Shown piece after piece: positions 14,838 to 24,840 of a stretch of DNA of 64,000 nucleotides (its first letter is position 1; each line of letters begins with the position of its first letter). Made by a program: the position numbers and the translations under genes. The notes below the pieces were generated by a model. It did not search any database and was not told where the DNA came from. It saw nothing but the letters and a program-made list of their open reading frames with translations. Source of the DNA: Aldehydirespirator sp965204415 (GTDB lineage Bacteria; Actinomycetota; Acidimicrobiia; Acidimicrobiales; Aldehydirespiratoraceae); assembly GCA_965204415.1 (NCBI GenBank), contig CBDBEL010000004.1:248001-312000 (forward strand), read 5' to 3'.

Positions 14838-16781
14838 CCGAGTTTGGCGGGTTGGCGGGAGTTTGGAGACAGCAGATGGCCTCTGACGTGGGGTTTTGTG
14901 TCTCCGGTCGGCGTTTCGGCGAGGATTTGTAGGGGCGACACATAGTTGACAGTGTGCTGGTTTGGGGTTATTGTTGTGTCGTGTTCGTGAAGACGACCCG
15001 TCGCCGCAGGGGCGACAAGGTGTATGAGTACTTGTCGTTGGTCGAGTCGGTGCGCGACGGCGCCAAGGTGGGCCACAGGACGCTTCTGCGTCTCGGTGAG
15101 GTGACCGCTCTGCGCGAGTCCGGGCAGCTGGAGCGGATCGTGGCCGCGTTGGAGGCCCACCTGCGCCGCGAGCGCGTCGACGTGGGGGCGGTGGCCGCTG
15201 AGGGGGCGCCGGCGGTGGGGGCGGTGGCCGCGGCAGCGACGGTGTGGGGTCGCCTGGGACTGGACGGATGGTTCGCGCAAGTGGGCGCCGGGCGCGGCGC
15301 TGGCGCCTTGGAGCACGCGGTGTTCGCGATGGCGGCCAACCGGCTGGTGGCGCCGTGCTCGAAGCGGCGCCTCGCCGAGTGGGCCAGCGAGGACGTGGTC
15401 ATGCCCGAGGGCTGGGAGGCTCCGTCGCTGGACCAGTACTACCGGGCCCTCGACGCGGTCGCCGACGCCAAAGAGGCCACCGAGGCGCACCTCTACAGCC
15501 GGCTGTGCGACCTGTCGAACCTGGACCTGCGGCTGGTGTGCTACGACTTGACCTCCACATACTTCGAGGGATCGCCGCGGCCGTCGGTGCGGTTCCCGTC
15601 GCGGGCGTTCGGGTACTCCCGTGACCACCGCGGCGACCGGCCCCAGATCGTGATCGGCCTGCTGTGCACCTCAGACGGGATCCCCATCGCCCACCACGTG
15701 TTCGCTGGCAACACCAACGACGCCTCCACCCTGCCGGCGGTGCTGGCCGACCTCGCCAGCAGGTTCGCGGTGGGCCGCATCTGCGTGGTCGCTGACCGGG
15801 GCCTGATCTCCAAAGACAACGTCGACGCAGTCGCCGCCGCCGGGTTCGACCATCTGCTGGCCACCAGGCTGCACCGCGACCACATCGCCAAAGAAGCCCT
15901 CGAAGCCATCGACGACGACACCGCCTGGGTCGAGATACCCCAGCACCGCTGCCGGGCCACAGACATCGCGCTCACAGACGGCACCCGCGCCGTCGTGGTC
16001 GAGTCCGACGCCCGCGCCCGCCGCGACACTCTGCGCACCGCCGAGATCGTCGCCCGCGCCGAGGCCGAGCTGCTCGCCCTTGAGCGCCGCGTCCGCGAAG
16101 GCCGGCTCAAAGACCCCGCCAAAATCGGGCGAGCCGCCCAGCGCATCCTCGGCAAAGGCGGCGCCGGGCGGCTCTTCGACGTCGAGATCGCCGCGGGCCG
16201 CTTCACCTACCACTACAACGAAAACGCCCACACATACGAGGAGCTCCTCGCCGGCCGCTACGTGCTCACCACCAGCCTCACACCCGCACAAGCCGGCACA
16301 ACCCAGATCGTGGCCGCCTACCGCCAGCTCGCAGGCGTCGAAGCAAGGTTCCGGACCCTCAAAGACTTCCTGCACCTGCGACCCGTGCGGCACTGGACCG
16401 AACAAAGAGTCCGCGGCCACGTCGCCGTGTGCGTCTACGCCGCCGTCATCGAGACCCTCATCGGACACGACCTCGCCAAAGCAGACGTCCGCGACCCCGA
16501 CCTCGACCACCAGCACCTCAGCGCCGCCCGAGCCCTCAGAGAACTCAACCGCATCCGCAGAGTCAAACTCACCGCCAACGGCCACAACATCGACCTCACC
16601 ACCCGGCGCACCCCACTGCAGGCCCGTGCCCTCACCGCGATCGGAACCGACACCCAAAGCTGGGACAAAGCCACCATCACCTGACCCCGCCCAGCCGCAC
16701 CCCAACCGCCGATGTAGTGGAAACACCTCACCGCCGCGCCCCCTCTGACCTCACAAAACGCGAAACACCCGCCAAACTCGG
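14838..16781 (+). mobile_element. IS1634-like insertion sequence in hsdR
   Basis: Terminal inverted repeats are perfect over 15 bp: CCGAGTTTGGCGGGT at 14838-14852 and its complement at 16767-16781. They are flanked by a direct repeat GACTGAC (14831-14837 and 16782-16788); because bases are shared, the target duplication could be counted as 5-7 bp (core ACTGA). The element is 1944 bp and carries one transposase gene on the plus strand, opposite to hsdR. Perfect ends and target repeats indicate a recent, possibly still active insertion. Confidence 0.93.
14981..16684 (+). CDS. IS1634-family (IS4-like DDE) transposase
   Basis: About 567 residues from GTG 14981 (VFVKTTRRRRGDKVYEYLSL). The DDE core is visible: YDLTSTYFEG with the first Asp, HHVFAGNTNDASTLPAV, VVADRGLIS with the second Asp, and the C-terminal LAGVEARFRTLKDFLHLRPV with the Glu in the YREK-like region, then HVAVCVYAAVIETLI. 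A promoter of TTGACA (14945-14950), 17-nt spacer and TATTGT (14968-14973) ends 7 nt before GTG 14981, so a leaderless start is favoured over GTG 14954. Intact, full family length. Confidence 0.93.
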   Translation: MFVKTTRRRRGDKVYEYLSLVESVRDGAKVGHRTLLRLGEVTALRESGQLERIVAALEAHLRRERVDVGAVAAEGAPAVGAVAAAATVWGRLGLDGWFAQVGAGRGAGALEHAVFAMAANRLVAPCSKRRLAEWASEDVVMPEGWEAPSLDQYYRALDAVADAKEATEAHLYSRLCDLSNLDLRLVCYDLTSTYFEGSPRPSVRFPSRAFGYSRDHRGDRPQIVIGLLCTSDGIPIAHHVFAGNTNDASTLPAVLADLASRFAVGRICVVADRGLISKDNVDAVAAAGFDHLLATRLHRDHIAKEALEAIDDDTAWVEIPQHRCRATDIALTDGTRAVVVESDARARRDTLRTAEIVARAEAELLALERRVREGRLKDPAKIGRAAQRILGKGGAGRLFDVEIAAGRFTYHYNENAHTYEELLAGRYVLTTSLTPAQAGTTQIVAAYRQLAGVEARFRTLKDFLHLRPVRHWTEQRVRGHVAVCVYAAVIETLIGHDLAKADVRDPDLDHQHLSAARALRELNRIRRVKLTANGHNIDLTTRRTPLQARALTAIGTDTQSWDKATIT

Positions 16782-19304
16782 GACTGACCGGTCGAGCAGG
16801 TCCGACACCGAGTCCATGACCCCGCTGATGTCGGGGGCTTCTGACATCGACTCGATCTTCGACGCGATTGAGCGGATCACAGCGACGCGGTGCGTGACCG
16901 CCATCGCCTCAGGATCCGGCAGCAGCGCCTTGAAGGTCTTACGGACCCGCCGGGCCAGCGACAGGTACCGGCGGCGGGTCTGCTCGTCGATGAGCAGCGC
17001 CTCCACGGCCGCCTTCTGCAGAGCCACGAACTCGAAACCCTGCGCGGCCTCAAGGTCGCGAAGATCGATATCGTTCGCGTCGCAGAACTCGGTGATCTCC
17101 GCGAGATCCGCCTCCAGTTCGGCGATGAGGTCGTCTTTGGGCCGGATCGGCGAGTCGATTCCTGCGTCGGTCCGGTCCGCGGCGTAGATGGCGAGAGCCC
17201 GCTCGAGGTTCCGGAATACGCCCACGTAGTCGACGATGAGGCCGTTGTCCTTATCGGGGAACACCCGGTTGGCCCGGGCGATGGTCTGCATCAGCAAGTG
17301 GTTGCGCATGGGCTTGTCGAGATACACCGTCGAAGTCGACGGCGAGTCGAACCCGGTGAGCCACATGGCGCACACGAACACGAGCCGGAACGGGTCGTCG
17401 GGATCCTTGAACTTGGAGTCGAGGTCCTCGTCGACCATCCGCTTGCGGTGCTTGGCGATGTCGAGCCCGGCCTTAGCCATGTCGGCGACCTCGTTCTGGG
17501 CCTGCGACACCACCACGGCCATGTCGGTGGTTCCCATGAAGTCGATCAGCGACTCCAGGTGCGGGCGCTCCAGCTCAGGCGTGTCGGCCAGTTTGGCTTC
17601 GAGTTCGGCCAGGTAGCGCGCCCACTCGGCTTCGACCAGGTCGTACATGCGCACCGCGGTGGCCTTGTCGATGGCCACGTACATGGCCTTGCCCCTGAAG
17701 CCGCGGTTCACGAAGTGGTGGACCAGGTCCGCGGCGATCTCTTCGAGGCGCTGGGGTCGGGTGATCAGCTCGTACTGCTGGGAGAAGCGGTGCGCCACTG
17801 CCTTCTCCTGGGCGTCGTCAAGCGCGGCCTCCTCCAGTAGGTCGTCCAGTTCGTCGTCGAAGTCCTCGTTAGTGAGCTGCAGCTCCGGTGTGCGGTTCTC
17901 GTAGTAGAGCGGGACAGTGGCGCCGTCCGCTATCGAGTCCCTGAAGTTATAGATCGACACGTAGTCGCCGAACACCCGGCGGGTCTCCTCCTCGCCGGCG
18001 ATGAGCGGAGTGCCGGTGAACCCCAGGAACGAGGCGTTGGGCAGCGCCAGGCGCATGTTGGCCGCCAGCGTGTCGTACTGGGAGCGGTGGGCCTCGTCGG
18101 TGATCACCACGATGTCGTCGCGCTCAGACAGCACCGGCATCCGCTGCCCCTTCTCCGGCGGGATGAACTTGTGGATCAGCGTGAACACGTAACGGTGATC
18201 CTGACCCAACAGCTCCCGCAAATGCGCCGACGATTCGGCGTGGACCTGCTGGCCGGAGGTGATCACCCCAGAATCGGCGAAGTCCCCGTAGAGCTGCTCG
18301 TCGAGCTCCTTGCGGTCGGTGACCAGCACGAAGGTCCAGTTGCCGGGCTGTTTGCGCAGCACCTTCTGGGTGAACCACAGCATCGACAGCGACTTGCCCG
18401 ACCCCTGGGTGTGCCAGAACACCCCGAGGCGGCCCTCACGCTGTTCGAGCTCCCGCAGCGCGTCCAGCGAGTTGTTCACCCCGAGGAACTGGTGGTTCTT
18501 GGCGAACGCCTTCACCAACCCGCCCGGACGCTCGGTGAACGCCACGAAGTTCTCCACCAGATCGAGCAGCCGATGCCGATCGCACGTCGCCCGCAGAACG
18601 GTCTCCAACGAGACGACACCCTGCTCGCCCTCGGAGTTGATCTTCTTCCACTCCGCGAAGTGACCCCAGGTCGCGAACGTCGAACCAACCCGCGTGTCGG
18701 CACCGTTGGAGAGGACGACGAACGCGTTGGACCAGAACAGATGCGGGACCGTGTCGCGGTAGTCGCGCAGATTGGCGTCGTAGGCGTCGCGGACGTTCTT
18801 GTGCGAGACCTTCAACTCGACGAACACCAGCGGGATCCCGTTGACGAACAGCACCACATCAGCCCGCCGCTTGTACATGTCACCAGCGATCCAGAACTGC
18901 GAGACCGCCAGCCAGTCGTTCTCGTCGACCGCGTTCCAGTCAACGAACCGCACCCTGACCGTCCGGCGCTCACCATCGCTGCCGACGGACTCGACTCGCG
19001 CCCCCTCCCGCAGCAGGCGATACACCTCGCGGTTGGCTCTCGTCCGATCCATCGCTGACCGATCCTCAAGCAACTGCTCAACAGCCTCCGACAGAGCCGC
19101 ACCAGAAAGACCAGGGTTCAGATCACGAAGCGCCTCACCAAGCCGATGCCCGAGCACCGGCTCCAACTGCGAATCACGCCCCAGCGTGCCCGCCGGCCCC
19201 AGCACCTCATCGAACCCCGACGCCACCTCCCACCCCAACTGCGACAACAACCGTAACGCAGGCTGCTCAACCAACTCATCCTCAGTCAACCCCGACGGAC
19301 TCAC
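16728..19304 (-). pseudogene. hsdR: hsdR 5' part: Type I restriction endonuclease/translocase subunit, IS-truncated
   Basis: Native sequence runs from GTG 19304 (VSPSGLTEDELVEQ; the GTGA overlaps the hsdS stop) to 16782; the last 18 codons or so read into the IS. It contains the N-terminal nuclease domain (DVVLFVNGIPLVFVELK, with the E-x-K of PD-(D/E)XK), Walker A (HTQGSGKS, Lys304), DEAH box (ITDEAHRSQYD, Asp403), GFTGTPL and the later helicase motif ARANRVFPDK. The motor and nuclease are intact, but the domain that docks onto the methyltransferase is severed. The encoded 858-residue product may be made but is likely unable to join the complex. Confidence 0.9.
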
Positions 19305-20554
19305 ACCGCCACCAGATCCAGGTCAAGCTCCGACACATCCAACTCACCGGAGACCAGCCGTGGCAACAGGAGATCACGGGCTTCGAGGAGAACTTGGTTC
19401 TGTCGCAGAAGGTCCTTGATCAGTGCCATCATCGGCCCAACAGAATCCTCAAACCGTTCCATCTCTCGTCTGCTCGGCACGCAAATCGGCAACTCTCGGA
19501 AGGTGGACTTCCTCAATTCACGAAAGGTCGCGCCGCCCGCAAGGCTCAAGAAGAGATCCACGTTTGATTGGAGCCAGAAGTAGATGTAGTCCGAAGGCAG
19601 CCGTTCATTAGGGACTGTCGTGATGAATCCCTGGTTCGTAGTCGCTGACGTTGTGGCAATGCTGACGACACCGATGGTTGCGCGGCTCGTCATCATGACC
19701 GAGCCGGCCGGAAAGAGTTTCGCGGAACTCTTCTCGAGCCCGAGTTCGTTGATCTTCAAGCCAGAGTTGAAGGCAAAGGCCGACTGTGTGCGAGTCAAGT
19801 CGGTGGGCGTGAACCACTGCACGCTGCCGTCCGTCCAGTACTCCTCGACCTCCTTCGATGGAGTTCCTCCACCAATGGTTTCGAGCGCGTCGCCAACTCG
19901 GTAGACTTGCCAGCCCTCTGGAATCTGGCCGAGGTCTGAGTCGCCTAGTGTGAGATCCTCATGCCCCGGGAACCGGAAGTGCACGAACCACTCCCGATAC
20001 AACAACCGAGCCATCTCCTCCAGAATCTCAATCCGCCGCCGATTGTTGACTAGGAGGACATCGAAGCATTTCAGGATGTCGGCAACGGATCGTTGGATGT
20101 CGAGGCTGGGGAGTTCTACATCGTAGGAGCCCAAGAGCCTCGCGTTGGCGTTCGGCTGTGCGGCTCCGCCGGCTACAGATTTAACCCAGCGCTTAAATTC
20201 AGCGGACTGAACTATCTGCCCCAGATAGTACGGGTCTACCTTGGCGGGGTCAGGACGAAACCGGACAAGATAGCTAGCGAAGGTGGCGGTCTCGGGTCGG
20301 GCCCAGATCTGCTTCGCATACCCGACCGTTGCTCGTGTACGGGCAACGACGATGTCCCCCTCACGGAGGAGGAACTTGTCACGCTTGTGGTCTTCAATCT
20401 CACAGTGAGGAACGGTCGCCCAGTTGATTGACTCGGGAACGATGTCCGTAATCCGCAGGAACTTGGGACCAGTGGTGGGGTCATTGGAAGCACGGGCGGT
20501 GTAGCCGTAGTCGACTGAACTGCACAGCTGACGCAGCTTCGTCATTGACGCCAC
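19301..20554 (-). CDS. hsdS: Type I restriction-modification specificity subunit
   Basis: A 417-residue protein with two target-recognition domains, each followed by a conserved helix: FLRITDIVPESINWA and the first spacer (RRIEILEEMARLLYREWF), then PEGWQVYRVGDALETIGGG and VQWFTPTDLTRT with the second spacer (LLRQNQVLLEARDLLLPRL). These helices set the gap between half-sites of the bipartite DNA target. It overlaps hsdM by 13 nt and hsdR by 4 nt, in one M-S-R operon. The two domains differ from each other, so an asymmetric target is expected. Confidence 0.92.
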   Translation of the reverse strand: MASMTKLRQLCSSVDYGYTARASNDPTTGPKFLRITDIVPESINWATVPHCEIEDHKRDKFLLREGDIVVARTRATVGYAKQIWARPETATFASYLVRFRPDPAKVDPYYLGQIVQSAEFKRWVKSVAGGAAQPNANARLLGSYDVELPSLDIQRSVADILKCFDVLLVNNRRRIEILEEMARLLYREWFVHFRFPGHEDLTLGDSDLGQIPEGWQVYRVGDALETIGGGTPSKEVEEYWTDGSVQWFTPTDLTRTQSAFAFNSGLKINELGLEKSSAKLFPAGSVMMTSRATIGVVSIATTSATTNQGFITTVPNERLPSDYIYFWLQSNVDLFLSLAGGATFRELRKSTFRELPICVPSRREMERFEDSVGPMMALIKDLLRQNQVLLEARDLLLPRLVSGELDVSELDLDLVAV

Positions 20555-22086
20555 ACGGAGTCGAGAACCTCAGAGACTGCTTCGTTTAGGCGTAACGCTT
20601 CCGCCGAGAGCAACTCCCACTCCTCGGCAAGCTCACCAAACTTGACCTCGAAGTTGATGTCTTGCGACGTACCCGTATCCTTCCCGACGTATCGACCGGG
20701 GTTGAGGCTCCAGCCCTGTTCCTCGATCTGCTCATGCGTTACAGCGGCGCAGGTGCCAGCCACGTCGCTGTACGTACCATCTGGAAGGATCGCACTGAGC
20801 ATTTCCTCGCTTCCTGCGTCGAACTCGGGCTCCTCGCCCCGCCAGAGCCGGACGACATTGGCGAGGAACTCGACTTGCTGCGGTGTCCAGTCGCGGTGGG
20901 CCTTGTCGAGCTGGCGGTAGAGCTCGCGGGCGTCTATGAACAGAATCTTGTCGGCGCGGTCTGTGTGCTTCTTGTCGCGGTCCAGGAACCACAGCGTCAC
21001 GGGTAGGGTGACGGTAAAAAACATGTTCGTGCCGACGGCGACGATCACGTCGACGCTGCGATCCTCGATCAGGTTGCGGCGGATGTCGAGTTCGCTGCCC
21101 CGTGCGTCGGAGGCGGAGTTGGCCATGACAAAGCCGGCTCTGCCGGTGTCGTTGAGCGCGGAGTAGAAGGTCTGGATCCAGAGGTAGTTGCCGTTGTCGG
21201 GCTTCGGCAGGCCGAACACGAACCGGGGGTCGTCCTCGAGTTTGGTCTTGTCGATCTTGTTGACGTTGAACGGCGGATTGGCCATGACGAAGTCGAACTT
21301 GCTGGCTGAGTCATGGAGGTCCTCGTAGTAGGTGTTTCCCTCCCGGATGTCGCCGCCGAGGCCGTGGACGGCGAGGTTCATCTTGGCGAGGCGCACGGTG
21401 TCGCCGGTCTTCTCCTGGCCATAGATCGACAGCTCCTGGCCGGGGTCGCGGCGGTGGCGCTCCACGAAGTGCGCCGACTGCACGAACATGCCGCCGGAGC
21501 CGCAGGCGGGGTCGTAGATCTTGCCGTGGAAGGGTTCGAGGATCTCCACGATGAGCCGCACGATCGAGGTGGGGGTGAAGAACTCGCCGCCCTTCTGGCC
21601 CTCTGAGAAGGCGAACTTGCCGAGGAAGTACTCGTAGATAAGGCCGAACCCGTCGCCCTCGATCGCCTCCGGCAGTGCCCTCAGGAGTCGTAGCAGTTCT
21701 CCGAGGATGTCGTCGGGGATGCGTGAGTAGTCCTTCGGCAGGACTCCTTGAAGGTCGGGGTTGTAGACCTCGATGCCGCCCATGGCCTGGTTGATGGCCT
21801 TGCCGATGTCGGCGTCCTCGGGCAGGTCGAGCAGCCCCTCGAACCGGGACTCCTCCGGCAGGTACAGCGCTCCGATGGCCTGGTAATCCTCCGGCCCCGT
21901 CGGCCGGCGAGCAGAGCCGGATCCAACCGCCTCCGCTGCTTGGGCGAACCGCTCGTCGGCATACCTCAAGAAGATGAGCCCCAGCACCGGCGAGGCGTAC
22001 TCCGACGCCTTGAGCCCGGAGTTGGCCCGTAGCTGGTCCGCCGCCTCCCAGAGCTTGTTCTGCAGTTCACTGAGATCAGTAGCCAC
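20542..22086 (-). CDS. hsdM: Type I restriction-modification DNA methyltransferase subunit
   Basis: About 514 residues. The N-terminal helical domain starts VATDLSELQNKLWEAADQLR; the SAM-binding motif is DPACGSGG (Asp192-Gly198), the catalytic motif NPPF starts at Asn270 and marks an N6-adenine methyltransferase, and GGEFFTPTSIVRLI precedes the SAM site. GTG 22086 is preferred over ATG 22113 because GGAAGGGA precedes it at good spacing and the family N-terminus begins there. With HsdS it should still methylate DNA even though hsdR is broken, leaving a modification-only system. Confidence 0.93.
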   Translation of the reverse strand: MATDLSELQNKLWEAADQLRANSGLKASEYASPVLGLIFLRYADERFAQAAEAVGSGSARRPTGPEDYQAIGALYLPEESRFEGLLDLPEDADIGKAINQAMGGIEVYNPDLQGVLPKDYSRIPDDILGELLRLLRALPEAIEGDGFGLIYEYFLGKFAFSEGQKGGEFFTPTSIVRLIVEILEPFHGKIYDPACGSGGMFVQSAHFVERHRRDPGQELSIYGQEKTGDTVRLAKMNLAVHGLGGDIREGNTYYEDLHDSASKFDFVMANPPFNVNKIDKTKLEDDPRFVFGLPKPDNGNYLWIQTFYSALNDTGRAGFVMANSASDARGSELDIRRNLIEDRSVDVIVAVGTNMFFTVTLPVTLWFLDRDKKHTDRADKILFIDARELYRQLDKAHRDWTPQQVEFLANVVRLWRGEEPEFDAGSEEMLSAILPDGTYSDVAGTCAAVTHEQIEEQGWSLNPGRYVGKDTGTSQDINFEVKFGELAEEWELLSAEALRLNEAVSEVLDSVWRQ

Positions 22087-22284
22087 GCTCGTCCCTTCCG
22101 ATAGCCGCTGCATCGTGTTGCAGCCTCAGGCGGCCGCCGAGATGCACAGACCCCGGCGGCGCGCCGGATCGTGGTATCCCCGAGAAGTAGACGTCATAGG
22201 GGAGTGAGACGCTTGGGGCGTGAATGAGGGCGCGCATGAGGATAAGACAGTAGACGCCATAGCCTGATCGTCGCATCTAGCCGC

Positions 22285-22313
22285 ATTGACCTCCTCTCGG
22301 AGCCGAGGTCAAT
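22285..22313. promoter_or_regulatory. 9-bp inverted repeat between hsdM and the GNAT-PIN gene
   Basis: ATTGACCTC and GAGGTCAAT face each other around an 11-nt spacer in the divergent region, about 50 bp before the GNAT-PIN start. It could be an operator for either operon. No regulator gene is adjacent. Confidence 0.45.
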
Positions 22314-22365
22314 CTCGAGGCGGCAGGCCAAGCAATCCTGATCGTTCGATTGGAGAGAACTGAGA

Positions 22366-24366
22366 ATGATCGAGGCCGTCAGTCCTGACTCGTCGCAATA
22401 TGAGCAGGTGGTCGCTCTCGGCAACGCCAACAGCAAGACCTTGGGCCACTTGCCGTTCGCTGCGATCAAGCAGGCAGCCGCCGAGGGCAGGGTTCTCGCG
22501 TTCGTGGAGGGTGGGGAGGTCAAGGGCTATGTGCTGTTCGGCAAGAGGGTGAGGACGGGCGACATCTCTCTCACGCACCTCTGCGTAGACCGGAGCAAGC
22601 GAGGCGGAGGGATCGCACGCCAACTGGTGGAGGGCATCGTCGAACGCCATCCCCACAGGGCTGGGATCCGGCTGTCGTGCCGCAAGGACTACGAAGCGCA
22701 CGCCATGTGGCCACAGCTGGGGTTCCGACAGCTTGGAGAGAGACCCGGACGCGGTCGTGAGCGGTTGCCGCTGGTCACATGGTGGCGCCCCATCGCTGCG
22801 CTAGCCCTCTTCGGGGAACCTGAGATGGAAGATGGCCGTCTGGTGGTGGCCGTCGACACCAACGTCCTGCTGGACATCCTGGAGCAACGAGACTTTCCTG
22901 CCTCGTTAGCGCTCACGGCGGACTGGGTAGCTGAAGCCGCAGAGTTGGCGGTGACGGAGGAGGGTCGCTCGGAGCTCTCCGAGCAGCGGCCCAGAAGCAC
23001 AGAGTTCGAGTCATCACTGGGCGAGTTCGGAGCCTTGGAGCCGTCGCCGAAGGCATGGCGCTCAACGTTCCAGTCGCTCCAAGATGACCCTGACGTTGCT
23101 CGCGTCGGAGAGAGCGACCTTCGAGTGGTCGCACAAGCGTCCGCGGGCGGTGCTGCCTACCTCGTCTCACGAGATGATGGCCTCCTGAAGCGGGCCGAAG
23201 CCATCGAGCAACTCACGGCCCTGAACGTGGTCAGACCGGATGACTTCTTGCTGAGGCTCCAGGGGCTAGGAGGCGAACACGGCCGTCAAGCGCGGACGAT
23301 CGCGGCTTCGGGGCTGACAGTCTCCACTGTCTCAGAGATGCCCTCGAGTGCCGAGTTGTCGCGCTATTGCCATCGGCGACTCGGTGAGCGTTCCGCCGAC
23401 TTGCGGCGGCGTCTGGGCATGGTCACCGGCAACCCATCGGGGCGGATTGAGCAGTTGGTGTCCGACTCGGGGGAGCCTCTAGCGCTCGGGGCGGTGTATC
23501 GCGAAGAAGCCGGAGCGAGGATCACCGCGCTGCGATGCACCGCTGGAGCCCAGTCCTACGCGGCGGCTAGGCAGATGGTGCACCATCTGCGCGCCATCGT
23601 GGCCGAAGACGGGCCAGCTGCCATTGTCGTGGACGACTTGACCCCTGCGCCGGTCGACCAAGCCCTACGCGACGAGGGGTTCAAGCCCGAGGGATCGGCA
23701 TGGAGGGCAGTCATCGACACTCGAGTCTTTGCGCCCAGTGGTCCGCTGCCCCAGGATTTGGAGGACATCGGCTGGGACCGGCTGAACGCTCATCTGGTGC
23801 GAGCCTACGAGCGGTTTGCGTGGCCGTCCAAGGTGTTCAGCGGCACCGTTGCGTCATACGTAGTGCCGATCAAGCCAGAGTTCGCTCGCGTCATCCTCGG
23901 CTATGAGGAGCCGCAAGGTCGGCTGATCGAAATGAACCGCGGGGCGGCCGCTGCTCGTGACAACGTGTACTACCGATCGCCGCGGTCTTTCGAATGCCCG
24001 GCGCGGCTCATCTGGTGGGTCTCAGGCAGAGAGCGCCTCATTGGCGGCGTGCGAGCCATGTCGTGGCTGGACGAGGCCGAGACGGGCCACCCTCGCCGAC
24101 TGCACCGCAAGTATCACAACTACGGAGTGCTCGATGAGCGACAGGTGCTCGACGCTGGGAGATCGCCCAGAAAGGGCGGCCAGCCGGAGGCAACTGCAAT
24201 GGTGTTCAGCCAGACAGAGGTCTTCCCGGCACCGATCCCCATAGCTCGATCACGGCAGTTGTGCGACAGTATGAACACGCAAGGGTTCTTCCAGACGGCA
24301 CAGAGGATCGACGAGGATGTGGTCCGTAGGTTCTACGAAGAGGGGATGAGAAGCGATGACGGTTGA
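22366..24366 (+). CDS. GNAT acetyltransferase - PIN domain fusion protein
   Basis: A 666-residue protein. Residues 1-140 form a GNAT fold (GYVLFGKRVRTGDISLTHLC, with VDRSKRGGGIARQL as the acetyl-CoA P-loop variant). Residues about 158-300 form a PIN-like domain (VVAVDTNVLLDILEQRDFPA, Asp164; later YLVSRDDGLLKRA). The remaining 350 residues contain a second GNAT-like region and an EVFPAPIPIARSRQLC end. The last residues (FYEEGMRSDDG) overlap the start of the ASCH gene by 11 nt. Toxin-like modification and RNA cleavage functions in one chain, coupled to a PUA-like partner, suggest translation- or RNA-targeted control (inference). First gene of a four-gene operon. Confidence 0.85.
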   Translation: MIEAVSPDSSQYEQVVALGNANSKTLGHLPFAAIKQAAAEGRVLAFVEGGEVKGYVLFGKRVRTGDISLTHLCVDRSKRGGGIARQLVEGIVERHPHRAGIRLSCRKDYEAHAMWPQLGFRQLGERPGRGRERLPLVTWWRPIAALALFGEPEMEDGRLVVAVDTNVLLDILEQRDFPASLALTADWVAEAAELAVTEEGRSELSEQRPRSTEFESSLGEFGALEPSPKAWRSTFQSLQDDPDVARVGESDLRVVAQASAGGAAYLVSRDDGLLKRAEAIEQLTALNVVRPDDFLLRLQGLGGEHGRQARTIAASGLTVSTVSEMPSSAELSRYCHRRLGERSADLRRRLGMVTGNPSGRIEQLVSDSGEPLALGAVYREEAGARITALRCTAGAQSYAAARQMVHHLRAIVAEDGPAAIVVDDLTPAPVDQALRDEGFKPEGSAWRAVIDTRVFAPSGPLPQDLEDIGWDRLNAHLVRAYERFAWPSKVFSGTVASYVVPIKPEFARVILGYEEPQGRLIEMNRGAAAARDNVYYRSPRSFECPARLIWWVSGRERLIGGVRAMSWLDEAETGHPRRLHRKYHNYGVLDERQVLDAGRSPRKGGQPEATAMVFSQTEVFPAPIPIARSRQLCDSMNTQGFFQTAQRIDEDVVRRFYEEGMRSDDG

Positions 24367-24808
24367 AGTGCAGGGACTCGACCCGCACCGGATGGTCGTC
24401 CTGTCGCTCAAGCCGAGATTCGCCGAGGCCATCCTCGCAGGCGCCAAGACGGTCGAGCTGCGACGCACCGAACCGAAGATCGTGGTCCCGACACAAGCGC
24501 TGCTGTATGCGGCGTCGCCGGTGCGGGCGCTCGTCGGCACATGCATCATCACCAGCGTTCAGCGCTCGGACCTCGTGACCCTGTGGCAGGAGCACGGCTC
24601 AGGGTCGGGACTGCTCGAACACGAGTTCCAGGAGTACTTCGAGGGCGTCGATGCGGGCACTGCTCTGACGCTGACCCAGCCGCGTGCCTTCGGCCGGCAG
24701 ATTCCCCTGCAAGACCTGCGAGCGAGGCCCCTGGGCTTTCGCCCGCCCCAGAGCTTCGCCTACGTCGACACCGAGACCGGCGACCGGCTCATCCAGATGG
24801 CCGCGTAG
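24356..24808 (+). CDS. ASCH (PUA-like) domain protein, copy 1
   Basis: A 150-residue protein. MVVLSLKPRFAEAILAGAKT then VELRRTEPKI is the ASCH signature: a K-P-x-F/Y strand, a helix with G-x-K-x-x-E-x-R, which forms an RNA- or nucleotide-binding cleft. Start overlaps the GNAT-PIN stop. A near-identical copy lies at 33000-33452, and the first codons recur at 30841. ASCH proteins are thought to bind RNA or modified nucleosides; here it may present substrate to the upstream enzyme (inference). Confidence 0.88.
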   Translation: MTVEVQGLDPHRMVVLSLKPRFAEAILAGAKTVELRRTEPKIVVPTQALLYAASPVRALVGTCIITSVQRSDLVTLWQEHGSGSGLLEHEFQEYFEGVDAGTALTLTQPRAFGRQIPLQDLRARPLGFRPPQSFAYVDTETGDRLIQMAA

Positions 24809-24840
24809 TCAATGGAACATCAACCACCAAGGAGGCGCGA

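Noticed and set aside
14954..14980. Upstream GTG start of the transposase
   Set aside because: It would fall inside the predicted promoter; GTG 14981 follows the -10 at the spacing seen for leaderless genes.
24541..24840. Extended N-terminus for the McrB-like protein
   Set aside because: It overlaps the ASCH gene out of frame. GTG 24841 has a strong AAGGAGG site.
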